A DNA stretch of 52,340 bases from Phycisphaerae bacterium (GTDB lineage: Bacteria > Planctomycetota > Phycisphaerae > Sedimentisphaerales > Anaerobacaceae). A program made the position numbers and the translations under genes. Below the pieces are notes generated by a model. It was not told the origin of the DNA and did no database searches. It worked only from the letters and a program-made list of their open reading frames with translations. Positions 9,120 to 16,115 of this stretch are shown piece by piece. The DNA lies in the NCBI GenBank assembly GCA_028714255.1, contig JAQTMR010000007.1, forward strand, positions 1-52,340. Reading direction: 5' to 3'. How positions within the stretch are numbered: the first letter of the stretch is position 1; each line of letters begins with the position of its first letter.

Positions 9120-10001
9120 TTACCTTTTGCGTTTTCGCAGCAAAGCCAAACCGCCGAGAGACAGCATAAGAATCGTTGCTGGTTCGGGAACAGAGGCGAC
9201 TCTGAACCCGAGCCTGCCCTCGTCTTCACTATACGGCCAGCCATTACTTCGGAATGACGAGGAGAGGTAAGACTCGTTGAATAAAAAACAGCCACCACGC
9301 AAAACGTAAGATGGTTCATTATTAAACAGAGTCTCATTCCATTCCCAGACATTGCCCATCATATCGAAAGTACCATTCTGCTCCATAGTACCGCTTCTAA
9401 CATTCCAAGGGCTGCCGACAGCGTTGTTATAATTTGTATTAACTCCCGAAACTGGTGGAATATCTGTGCCGTTGGCATAGAGTGAATATCCGCTGCCATC
9501 GGGCTTGTAGTAAGCCGCTTTGTACCATTCATCTTCTGTTGGGATGACATAAACCATACTATAAGTCGATATGGCCGAGGCACGGTCAATTGTAATACTG
9601 CCGTCTGTACCAAGCTGATAAGCCCCAAGACTCTTATCACCACTAGTCAGGTAGTTGCAAAACTGAGCCGCTTCGTACCAGCTTATGTAATTGGCCGGCT
9701 GTTGGACATCCGTGTAAGTGTTGCTTTTGTCATAAGCATAGCTTGGATTGCCAGTAGGAGTACCAGCGATAGTAACAAAAACATTCCATTGGGCATTAGT
9801 AATCTCATCTTCGCCGATACGGTAATTATAACCAACCGCACCACATCTGTAAGGATACGCTTCGGGCCTGGTGTCTCCAAGATTACCCGCATTGCCGATT
9901 GTCACAAAATCAATGTCGATTCCTCGTATGATTTCAGCCGAGGTTAAATTCGCTAAGGTCATCGTACACATAATTATTACCAAACCTATTGTTTTTTTCA
10001 T
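9120..10001 (-). CDS. SUMF1/FGE-fold exported protein with PEP-CTERM sorting tag
   Basis: This encodes 293 residues. There is a signal peptide (1-22) and a SUMF1-type C-type-lectin-like domain (about 30-265) with the usual landmarks: GEDEITNAQWNVF, ISWYEAAQFCNYLT, PTEDEWYKAAYY, FDMMGNVWEWNE, and a final RLGFRVAS. The C-terminus is a PEP-CTERM signal: VPEPAT, a hydrophobic helix, then RKRKR. This targets the protein for exosortase-dependent processing at the cell surface. True formylglycine-generating enzymes use a cysteine pair before the final GFR motif; here that position reads SSSFRSNG without cysteine, so sulfatase activation is unlikely and a binding role is more probable. The start has a strong Shine-Dalgarno (GAAGGAGAAG). 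A structured leader lies upstream. Confidence 0.9.
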   Translation of the reverse strand: MKKTIGLVIIMCTMTLANLTSAEIIRGIDIDFVTIGNAGNLGDTRPEAYPYRCGAVGYNYRIGEDEITNAQWNVFVTIAGTPTGNPSYAYDKSNTYTDVQQPANYISWYEAAQFCNYLTSGDKSLGAYQLGTDGSITIDRASAISTYSMVYVIPTEDEWYKAAYYKPDGSGYSLYANGTDIPPVSGVNTNYNNAVGSPWNVRSGTMEQNGTFDMMGNVWEWNETLFNNEPSYVLRGGCFLFNESYLSSSFRSNGWPYSEDEGRLGFRVASVPEPATILMLSLGGLALLRKRKR

Positions 10002-10034
10002 CTCTCTTCTCCTTCAAAAAAGTTATTAACCCGT

Positions 10035-10125
10035 CCTTCGTCCAACCTATGGTGTCCACAAGGGACTTAAGGGCTGCGGAGGACAAGTGTTTTTCCTCAG
10101 GGCAACAACGCCGAGAGGAATAATA
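10035..10125 (-). promoter_or_regulatory. Possible structured 5' leader of the SUMF1/PEP-CTERM gene
   Basis: Upstream of the start at 10001, read on the minus strand, two hairpins can be drawn. One is CCTC-TC-GGC-GTTGTT-GCC-CT-GAGG (10095-10118). The other is GTCC-CTTGT-GGAC (about 10056-10068). I do not recognise a known riboswitch class. It could be a dispersed repeat or a leader controlling the gene. Confidence 0.3.
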
Positions 10126-10314
10126 AACCAAAAAACAAAGTGGTTAAATTTACGACAAATTAGGGAAATGTTTCATCTTCTTATCCTCCAAACCTCACTA
10201 ACAGGAAATCCTCTGCCAAATTTGGCCTTACTTTACCACTGATACTAAACTTGTGTAAAGAGGTTTTTGCCATAAATTGTAATTATGGCTACCAAATCAC
10301 AACATAGTAAGGTT

Positions 10315-10332
10315 GTCGGGGTAAACCCCGAC
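10315..10332. repeat. REP-like palindrome GTCGGGG-TAAA-CCCCGAC
   Basis: A perfect 7-bp stem with a 4-base loop lies in the 448-bp gene-free interval 10002-10449. A related but imperfect GC palindrome (AGGGCGGGG/CCCCACCCT) occurs at about 11322-11343. I see nothing else coding in this interval; the rest is AT-rich promoter-like DNA. Confidence 0.8.
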
Positions 10333-10344
10333 CTACAGTAAGCT

Positions 10345-10386
10345 GGATTCCCGCTCCCTTGGGGATAAATTTCGCGGGAATGACAG
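10345..10386. repeat. REP-like palindrome, GGATTCCCGC ... GCGGGAATGACA
   Basis: ATTCCCGC (10347-10354) is the exact inverse of GCGGGAAT (10374-10381), with 19 bases between. The same motif with one changed base recurs at 15640-15664. This resembles the very widespread bacterial repeat whose two arms read as GGAATGAC and GGATTCC. Confidence 0.82.
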
Positions 10387-10449
10387 TAAAGAGTATTGGC
10401 CGCGGACTTACGTCCTGCGGCTCTGTAGTGTTGACGGGGCTAAACGGTT

Positions 10450-11244
10450 TTAGCTTTGAAGCATTTTGATTGCTTCTTTTACGCTGATGCCTTTGTGAAC
10501 CATTTTGCAAAGAGTGCCGACTAATTTTTGCGGGTCTTTGTGCTGGAAGGCGTTTCGGCCAATAGACAGGCCCGCGGCGCCTGCCTTCAATGCGTCATCA
10601 ACCATCTCGAAAATGTCTTTGTCGCTTTTCATCTTAGGCCCGCCTGCGATTACTACCGGCACGGGACAACCCTGTACTACCTCGGTGAAACTTTTTATAC
10701 TGCCGGTGTAGGGAACCTTAACGATATCGGCACCGAGTTCGGCTCCGACTCTTGCGGCGTGTTTGACGTTATTGACGTCGAATTCGTTTTTGATTTTCGG
10801 GCCGCGAGTGTACATCATCGCGATAAGCGGCATCTGCCATTGCATACATCGCTCGCTTATAAAACCGAGTTGGCCTAACATTTCTTTGTCTGTTTCGGCA
10901 CCTAAATTTATATGAACCGATACGGCGTCAGCTCCGAGCCTGATTGCTTCTTCGACGGTGCAGACCAGTTCTTTAGCGTTCGGGTCGGGACTCATTGATG
11001 TTCCGCCTGAGAGGTGGATAATCAGGCCGACATCTTTGCCAGCACCCCTGTGGCCGGCGCGGACGATTCCTTTGTGCATCAGAATGGCGTTTGCTCCGCC
11101 TGCCACGATTTTGGAGATGGTGGTTCGCATATCGGCCAGTCCATCAATAGGGCCGACCGTAACGCCATGGTCCATCGGAACGATTACTGTTTTGCCGGAG
11201 TTTCGGTCGATTATCCGCTCCAGCCTTATCTTTTTCCCTATCAT
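10450..11244 (-). CDS. ADH synthase / archaeal-type class I aldolase (AroA'/GriI family)
   Basis: This encodes 264 residues forming a (beta/alpha)8 barrel of the DeoC/FbaB class. Expected catalytic residues are visible: Asp25 in VPMDHG, Tyr145 in MMYTRGP, and the Schiff-base Lys176 in [14 protein letters not shown] (about 200-204) is the phosphate-binding loop. The family makes 2-amino-3,7-dideoxy-D-threo-hept-6-ulosonate from aspartate semialdehyde and a keto-sugar phosphate (archaeal route to 3-dehydroquinate). GriI in Streptomyces instead joins aspartate semialdehyde with dihydroxyacetone phosphate, and other relatives are fructose-bisphosphate aldolases. A 3-dehydroquinate synthase II gene on the same strand favours the first two options over glycolysis. 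It lies 143 bp downstream of the DRE-TIM aldolase gene, with a palindrome in the gap. Confidence 0.87.
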   Translation of the reverse strand: MIGKKIRLERIIDRNSGKTVIVPMDHGVTVGPIDGLADMRTTISKIVAGGANAILMHKGIVRAGHRGAGKDVGLIIHLSGGTSMSPDPNAKELVCTVEEAIRLGADAVSVHINLGAETDKEMLGQLGFISERCMQWQMPLIAMMYTRGPKIKNEFDVNNVKHAARVGAELGADIVKVPYTGSIKSFTEVVQGCPVPVVIAGGPKMKSDKDIFEMVDDALKAGAAGLSIGRNAFQHKDPQKLVGTLCKMVHKGISVKEAIKMLQS

Positions 11245-11387
11245 TATCGTATCTCCAAATCACGGTTTTAATTGTAAAATCTACCTGAATTTGGCTAAAA
11301 GGCAAGTGAAAAAGTAAATATAGGGCGGGGCGAACCCCACCCTGTGGTTTGTGCGGTAATGAAGCAGTGGCCAAAACTCTTACGGGA

Positions 11388-12332
11388 CTAATCGTGAGCT
11401 GTGCGTATCTTCTCGTAGAATTCTGCGTATTTATCCTTGTCTTCGGTCTGGCGTACTTCTATAGCCAGGCGGGGATGCTCATTCAGTATGCCTGTAACCA
11501 TATACGGCAGGATGTAGCCCCATTCAATCTCGTTACGCATAGGTATCATATAATCCTGTATGACTTTGAGAATAGGGGTGAGGTTGAACTTGGGGTTTTT
11601 CAGGAAACCGACCAACAGTTCAAGACAGCAGTTTCCCGGCCCGCGGCCTATACCGTAAAGCGAGCCGTCCACAAAATTGCAATTGTGGATTATGCCTTCT
11701 ATCGTATTGCTGAAGGCGAGCTGCTGGTTGTTGTGGCAATGGACGCCGAGGGTTTTGCCGGGCAGATGTTTCTGATACAGCTTGACCAGGTACTCAATCT
11801 GCTCGCAATACAGTGCGCCGAAGCTGTCAACAATATAAACCACGTCAACCGGAGTTTTCGCAAGTTGCTCAAGCGCTTCGATAAGGTCCGGCTCGATTTC
11901 TTTCGAGATAGCCATTATGTTGCAGGTGGTTTCATAGCCGAGGTCGTGACACTTATTGATAAGCTCTACTGCGCTATCGATATATTTAACGTAGGTAGCT
12001 GCGCGAATCATATCGATGGGACTTTCGTCAGCGGGAGCGAATACCTGTTCTTTTACCCTGTAAGAGTCAACCATAACGCTGATTTTAACATTGGATTCGA
12101 TGCCGTCTATTATCTGCCTTATTTTGTCGTCGTCGCAATATTTCCAGTCGCCGAAGTCTTTGGGCGGGTATAACTCTCTGCTGCTTCGGTATCCGAACTC
12201 CATATAGTCGATACCGGCTTTTGAAAGGGCCTGGTAAACGGCCCGGACGAATTCGTCCGTGAAGTAATGATTATTAATAAGTCCTCCGTCTCTTATTGTG
12301 CAGTCGAGTACCTTTATTTGTTCTCTGTACAT
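11388..12332 (-). CDS. DRE-TIM metallolyase / 4-hydroxy-2-oxovalerate aldolase-like protein
   Basis: This encodes 314 residues. The N-terminal signature VLDCTIRDGGLINN (about 9-22) supplies the D-R of the DRE-TIM superfamily (HMG-CoA lyase, isopropylmalate synthase, MhpE/BphI). The metal-binding HCHNN motif lies near residue 198. The central VDVVYIVDSFGALY strand is typical of the aldolase branch. The usual C-terminal DmpG/LeuA regulatory domain is absent; the last 60 residues are short helices. Its start lies 13 bases after the aroB stop, so the two are very probably co-transcribed. The substrate cannot be read from the sequence. The position beside aroB and the archaeal-type aldolase hints at a carbon-carbon bond step linked to aromatic precursors, but that is inference. 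Confidence 0.8.
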   Translation of the reverse strand: MYREQIKVLDCTIRDGGLINNHYFTDEFVRAVYQALSKAGIDYMEFGYRSSRELYPPKDFGDWKYCDDDKIRQIIDGIESNVKISVMVDSYRVKEQVFAPADESPIDMIRAATYVKYIDSAVELINKCHDLGYETTCNIMAISKEIEPDLIEALEQLAKTPVDVVYIVDSFGALYCEQIEYLVKLYQKHLPGKTLGVHCHNNQQLAFSNTIEGIIHNCNFVDGSLYGIGRGPGNCCLELLVGFLKNPKFNLTPILKVIQDYMIPMRNEIEWGYILPYMVTGILNEHPRLAIEVRQTEDKDKYAEFYEKIRTAHD

Positions 12333-12345
12333 ATTCTGGCCTTTT

Positions 12346-13440
12346 CTAAAGTTTATGTAATACTTTTTTTACCAAGTCGGGTGCGACTTCGACGGCCCAT
12401 TGGCCATTCTGATGGTGAACCCGACCTATGTCACTGATTAGTACAAACCTTGGCCGTTTGCCAACGGTTTTTTTGTCATGTTTCATCAGGTCGATGAGAG
12501 TATTTTCGGCTAAATTTGAGGGCAATTTCACGGGTACGCCGAGTTTTTTGAAAATTCTTCGGATTTTATCGAGCCTTTCGGGTTTAGAAAGGCCCATTTC
12601 AAGCTCTATTAAGCCTGCGGCTATAATCCCAATGGCAACGGCCTCGCCGTGCAGTAGCTCGAAACCGCTGGCGGCTTCGACGGCATGGCCTATGGTATGG
12701 CCGTAGTTAAGCATTTTCCGCTGGTTTTTCTCTGTGGGGTCGGCCTCTACAACGCCGCCTTTTATTTTGCAATTGTAAAGGGCCATCTTTTCGAGCACGT
12801 CCGGTTTTCGGCTGAGAATAGCATCGAGATTGCTCTCAAGAAAATCAAAGTATTGGCTGTCGGCGATTAGTGCGTGTTTTACGGACTCAACCAGCCCGGC
12901 CCTGAACTGCCTGTCGTCAAGCGTGGTTAAAGTAGTTACGTCGATGTAAATAGCTGATGGATTCCAGAATGTGCCGAAGGCGTTTTTACTTATACTCGAA
13001 TCAACGCCGGTCTTGCCTCCGATTGAGGAGTCCGCCTGTGCGACCGTGGTTGTCGGTATGTGGACGACGGGAACGCCTCTTTTGAAAATCGAGGCGGCAA
13101 ATCCCGCGATGTCGCCGACTGTTCCGCCGCCGAGGGCGACGATGAGGCTGTCTCTGCCGAGGCGGGCCTTTTCCATCGCTTCGACTATCGAGATGACGGT
13201 GTCGAATGTTTTAGAAGTTTCGCCGGCAGGGGCTATTACAAACGAGGGGATGTCTTTTTTGCCGGTTAGTTTTTGCAGGTGTCCCGCGGAGACGAGATTT
13301 TCATCAGTGACAATAAACTTGCCCGGCTGGTTAAAATCGTTTTCGATTTGTGTCCACAGCGAACCCAAAAATTCGGCGCCGATTTTTATCGGGTAACTTC
13401 TTTGTTCTGTTATTGGGATTTTTATTTCAAGCTCGGTCAT
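12346..13440 (-). CDS. aroB: 3-dehydroquinate synthase (classical AroB)
   Basis: This encodes 364 residues, the usual AroB length. It converts DAHP to 3-dehydroquinate, the second step of the shikimate pathway, in the cytosol. Visible motifs are: the NAD-binding ALGGGTVGDIAGFAAS (about 101-116), TTVAQADSSIGGKTGVD (about 130-146), and the metal ligands in RAGLVESVKHAL, LNYGHTIGHAVE and LLHGEAVAIG. These match dehydroquinate synthase rather than the epi-valiolone synthase branch, though sugar-phosphate cyclases are close and I cannot fully exclude a specialised one. It heads a minus-strand operon with the DRE-TIM aldolase and is divergent from the AroD-AroE fusion, sharing a roughly 160-bp promoter region. 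Confidence 0.93.
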   Translation of the reverse strand: MTELEIKIPITEQRSYPIKIGAEFLGSLWTQIENDFNQPGKFIVTDENLVSAGHLQKLTGKKDIPSFVIAPAGETSKTFDTVISIVEAMEKARLGRDSLIVALGGGTVGDIAGFAASIFKRGVPVVHIPTTTVAQADSSIGGKTGVDSSISKNAFGTFWNPSAIYIDVTTLTTLDDRQFRAGLVESVKHALIADSQYFDFLESNLDAILSRKPDVLEKMALYNCKIKGGVVEADPTEKNQRKMLNYGHTIGHAVEAASGFELLHGEAVAIGIIAAGLIELEMGLSKPERLDKIRRIFKKLGVPVKLPSNLAENTLIDLMKHDKKTVGKRPRFVLISDIGRVHHQNGQWAVEVAPDLVKKVLHKL

Positions 13441-13598
13441 TTTACTGATATTTCTTTTTGCTCCTGGAAACCGGATTTAGCTAATTGGCTAAACAACACA
13501 AGATAGCAGATTGCCACCGGAAATGCAACCGGTATAAGCTGTTTGCAGTACGAATTTGCTCTTGATTTTGCGGTAATTGGCTGTTATATGTGCGGGTT

Positions 13599-15143
13599 AT
13601 GGCAACGAAAATAGCGGTTCCTATAGCAGCGGGAAATCTGGACCAGGCGAGGCAGCAAATTAAAACCGCCGAGTCTTCTGGTGCGGAGATGCTTGAATTG
13701 CGAACGGATTACCTCGAAAATCTAAGCGTCGATTTGGTTAAGAGTTTAATTGCCGAAGCCAGGGCCGCGACACTCGCTCCGCTGCCGATAATAGTAACCT
13801 GCCGGGACATTCGGCAGGGGGGTGCGATTGACTATCCGGGCCGATTGCGGATAGAAGTACTCACCGAGGCCTTGAAAGCGGGCGTCGAATTTATCGACCT
13901 CGAATACGAGAATTTTCTCTCCTCGGAAAATCAGGAAAGAATACGCAGGGCGATGTCGCAGGCATCGAAGGGCCGATTGATTTTATCCACCCATAATTTC
14001 GAGACGAAATTTCCTAACATCGTCAAACTCCATCGTCATATCCAGACCTTGTACCCGGCAGCGATTCCAAAATTGGTCTATAAGGCCAATCATATCAACG
14101 ACTGCTTCGAGGCCTTTGATTTGCTGCACAAAACCAGCGGCGAGCGAATCGTCTTTTGTATGGGCCAGGTCGGTGTTATAAGCAGAATCATCGCAAAAAA
14201 GCTTAATTCTTTCGTTACATTCGCAAGTATAGATGACAAAAACGCAACAGCACCGGGGCAGCTAACTATTGAGCAACTCAAAACAATTTACCGCTGGGAT
14301 TCCATAGATGCTGACACTAAACTTTATGGCGTAATAGGCTCTCCGGTCGGCCATTCGATAAGCCCGGTTGTGCATAATGCATGCTTTGCCGAGGCGGGCG
14401 AGAATAAATTGTACCTGCCTTTGCTTGTCGAGGGCGGCAGGGACGAGTTTGATTATTTTCTACGCCAAATTTTCATCAAAAACTGGCTCGGCTTCCGCGG
14501 TCTTAGTGTAACAATTCCGCATAAGGAAAACGCCCTTAATTTCGTCAAAGAAAACCATGGCGTTGTCGAACCTTTGGCCGAGAAAATCGGTGCCGTCAAT
14601 ACCATTATCGTCGGCCCCAACGACATATTATTTGCTTACAACACAGATTACTCAGCGGCGATGGATGCCATTGGCTCCAAAGTCGATTTGAAAAATTTGC
14701 CGGCGGCTGTCATCGGGGCGGGCGGTGTGGCAAAAGCCATAGTGGCAGGTCTAAGCCAGGCGGGCGCGAAAGTCACTATTTACAACCGTACCATCGAAAG
14801 GGGCGAAAAGCTTGCTGCCGAGTTCGGCTGTGAATTTGCGCCTTTGGATAATTTAGCGAATCTCGAAGCGAAATTAGTTATAAACTGCACAAGTATCGGG
14901 ATGTATCCGAACATCGATGAAACGCCTGTGCCGGGGGATTACCTGAAAAAGGATATGGTGGTCTTTGATACTATCTATAATCCTCCGCGGACATTGCTCT
15001 TGAAGCAAGCCGAGGAAAAAGGTGCTCAAACAATTGAGGGTTTGTTAATGTTCATCGGTCAGGCCGCCGCCCAGTTCAAACTCTTCACTGGCAAAGCCCC
15101 TGATACTAAACTTATGCGAAAAACGATACTTAATTACCTTTGA
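13599..15143 (+). CDS. aroDE: Bifunctional 3-dehydroquinate dehydratase (type I) / shikimate dehydrogenase
   Basis: This encodes 514 residues from the ATG at 13599 (a GTG at 13590 is possible; neither has a good Shine-Dalgarno). Residues 1-235 are a type I dehydratase: ELRTDYLE strand, His132 in LSTHNFE, the likely Schiff-base Lys158 in AIPKLVYKA, and TAPGQLTIEQL near the end. Residues about 240-514 are shikimate dehydrogenase: LYGVIGSPVGHSISP, VTIPHKENAL with the catalytic lysine, NTDYSAAM, the NADP loop VIGAGGVAKA and NRTIERGEKLA. The protein therefore carries out steps 3 and 4 of the shikimate pathway and channels the product of AroB. AroD-AroE fusions are typical of plants, chlamydiae and some planctomycetes. 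It is divergent from aroB. Confidence 0.95.
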   Translation: MATKIAVPIAAGNLDQARQQIKTAESSGAEMLELRTDYLENLSVDLVKSLIAEARAATLAPLPIIVTCRDIRQGGAIDYPGRLRIEVLTEALKAGVEFIDLEYENFLSSENQERIRRAMSQASKGRLILSTHNFETKFPNIVKLHRHIQTLYPAAIPKLVYKANHINDCFEAFDLLHKTSGERIVFCMGQVGVISRIIAKKLNSFVTFASIDDKNATAPGQLTIEQLKTIYRWDSIDADTKLYGVIGSPVGHSISPVVHNACFAEAGENKLYLPLLVEGGRDEFDYFLRQIFIKNWLGFRGLSVTIPHKENALNFVKENHGVVEPLAEKIGAVNTIIVGPNDILFAYNTDYSAAMDAIGSKVDLKNLPAAVIGAGGVAKAIVAGLSQAGAKVTIYNRTIERGEKLAAEFGCEFAPLDNLANLEAKLVINCTSIGMYPNIDETPVPGDYLKKDMVVFDTIYNPPRTLLLKQAEEKGAQTIEGLLMFIGQAAAQFKLFTGKAPDTKLMRKTILNYL

Positions 15144-15160
15144 TGAAAGTAGAGGTGAGA

Positions 15161-15592
15161 ATGAGTATGGACACTTCGGTTTTTGTTGCAATCATAACAG
15201 CTTCGGGAACTATTCTTGCAGGCGCTTTAACCTTCTATCTTACCAAAAGACATCAGTGGAAGGTCGAATGGCAGCATCAAAAGCTTAACCATTATAAGGT
15301 GTTGTTGTCCTCTCTCTCTGACTTGGCAGTAGATGGTACTGATAAGGAGGAAGCAAATCGGAGATTTGCATTAGCAGCTAATACGATAGCACTTGTTGCT
15401 CCTCAATATGTTATAGCGGCCCTGATGGATTTTCATGATGAAGTAAAGTACTCAAATCCAAATAAATCGCCGGAACATCATGATGAGCTGTTGAAGAATT
15501 TACTATTGGCTATCAGAAAAGATATTGGCCTTTCAAAAAAGGATGAGAAAGATAAATTTGCTTTTCATTTAATAGGTTCGGCACCTAAATAA
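15161..15592 (+). CDS. Membrane-anchored protein of unknown function
   Basis: This encodes 143 residues from the ATG at 15161, chosen because AGAGGTGAGA stands directly before it; an ATG at 15143 overlaps the aroDE stop and would add six residues. One N-terminal transmembrane helix (about 5-27) is followed by a basic stretch (KRHQWKVEWQHQKLNHYK) and a soluble helical domain facing the cytoplasm. The C-terminus ends with KFAFHLIGSAPK. Similar short anchored proteins are common in bacteria, but no function is known to me. Base composition is more AT-rich than aroDE, which suggests independent arrival. Confidence 0.72.
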   Translation: MSMDTSVFVAIITASGTILAGALTFYLTKRHQWKVEWQHQKLNHYKVLLSSLSDLAVDGTDKEEANRRFALAANTIALVAPQYVIAALMDFHDEVKYSNPNKSPEHHDELLKNLLLAIRKDIGLSKKDEKDKFAFHLIGSAPK

Positions 15593-15639
15593 TTGTTGCT
15601 GTGCGAAGGCGATTATTGGTATATTAATAAATAAGGAAT

Positions 15640-15664
15640 GGATTCCTGCTTTCGCAGGAATGAC
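15640..15664. repeat. REP-like palindrome GGATTCCTGC-TTTC-GCAGGAATGAC
   Basis: A perfect 8-bp stem (15642-15649 with 15654-15661) with a 4-base loop lies in the spacer before the nucleotidyltransferase gene. It is a second copy of the element at 10345-10386, differing by a compensated C-to-T/G-to-A change in the stem. An in-frame ATG inside it (15638) gives a false start for the next gene. Confidence 0.88.
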
Positions 15665-15697
15665 AACAAAAATTATAGCAATGAACGAAATAAATGT

Positions 15698-16111
15698 ATG
15701 AGCAGGCATATAACAATACCGAGTGTTGAGATAGAAGCATTTTGTCGGCGAAACCATATTCGCAGTTTCGGGCTTTTTGGTTCCGCGCTGCGGGATGATT
15801 TCGGCCCTGACAGCGATGTCGATATTCTTGTCGAGTTCGAACAAGGGCAGGAGCCGGATTTGTTCGGATTAGTCGAGCTTCAGGACGAGCTATCGAAAAT
15901 GTTAGGCCACAAGGTTGACCTCGTCGAACGCCGAGCAGTTGAAAGAAGCGAAAACTATATCCGCCGACGTCATATTCTCGAATCCGTGGAGCCGATTTAT
16001 GTGGCGAGCTATATAAATATCTCCAACAACCCTTGTCACAATTGCTTTTCATTGCTTTTACTCTGGTGCATAGCTATAATCCCTCTTTTGATAACAGAAT
16101 CATTAAGGTAG
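15698..16111 (+). CDS. MntA-type nucleotidyltransferase-fold protein, orphan
   Basis: This encodes 137 residues from the ATG at 15698; an upstream ATG lies inside a repeat and is rejected. The minimal nucleotidyltransferase core is intact: [12 protein letters not shown] then [10 protein letters not shown] (about 27-51), giving the GS and DxD residues of the catalytic site. MntA proteins usually pair with a HEPN toxin and neutralise it by AMPylation, but no HEPN gene is adjacent: the next gene is argG, four bases after the stop. The family normally stops near the PIYVA motif. Here about 33 extra hydrophobic residues follow (VASYINI ... LLITESLR), which look like read-through into former spacer. 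It may be a relic of a degraded toxin-antitoxin pair. Confidence 0.82.
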   Translation: MSRHITIPSVEIEAFCRRNHIRSFGLFGSALRDDFGPDSDVDILVEFEQGQEPDLFGLVELQDELSKMLGHKVDLVERRAVERSENYIRRRHILESVEPIYVASYINISNNPCHNCFSLLLLWCIAIIPLLITESLR

Positions 16112-16115
16112 AAAA

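Noticed and set aside
8750-9352. Minus-strand open frame of 200 residues
   Set aside because: It runs through dispersed repeats and overlaps the well-supported SUMF1 gene in another frame.
9934-10131. Minus-strand 65-residue frame upstream of the SUMF1 gene
   Set aside because: It overlaps the SUMF1 start in another frame and the putative structured leader; no domain was seen.
11349-12173. Plus-strand 274-residue frame opposite the DRE-TIM aldolase
   Set aside because: It is the antisense shadow of a gene with clear catalytic motifs.
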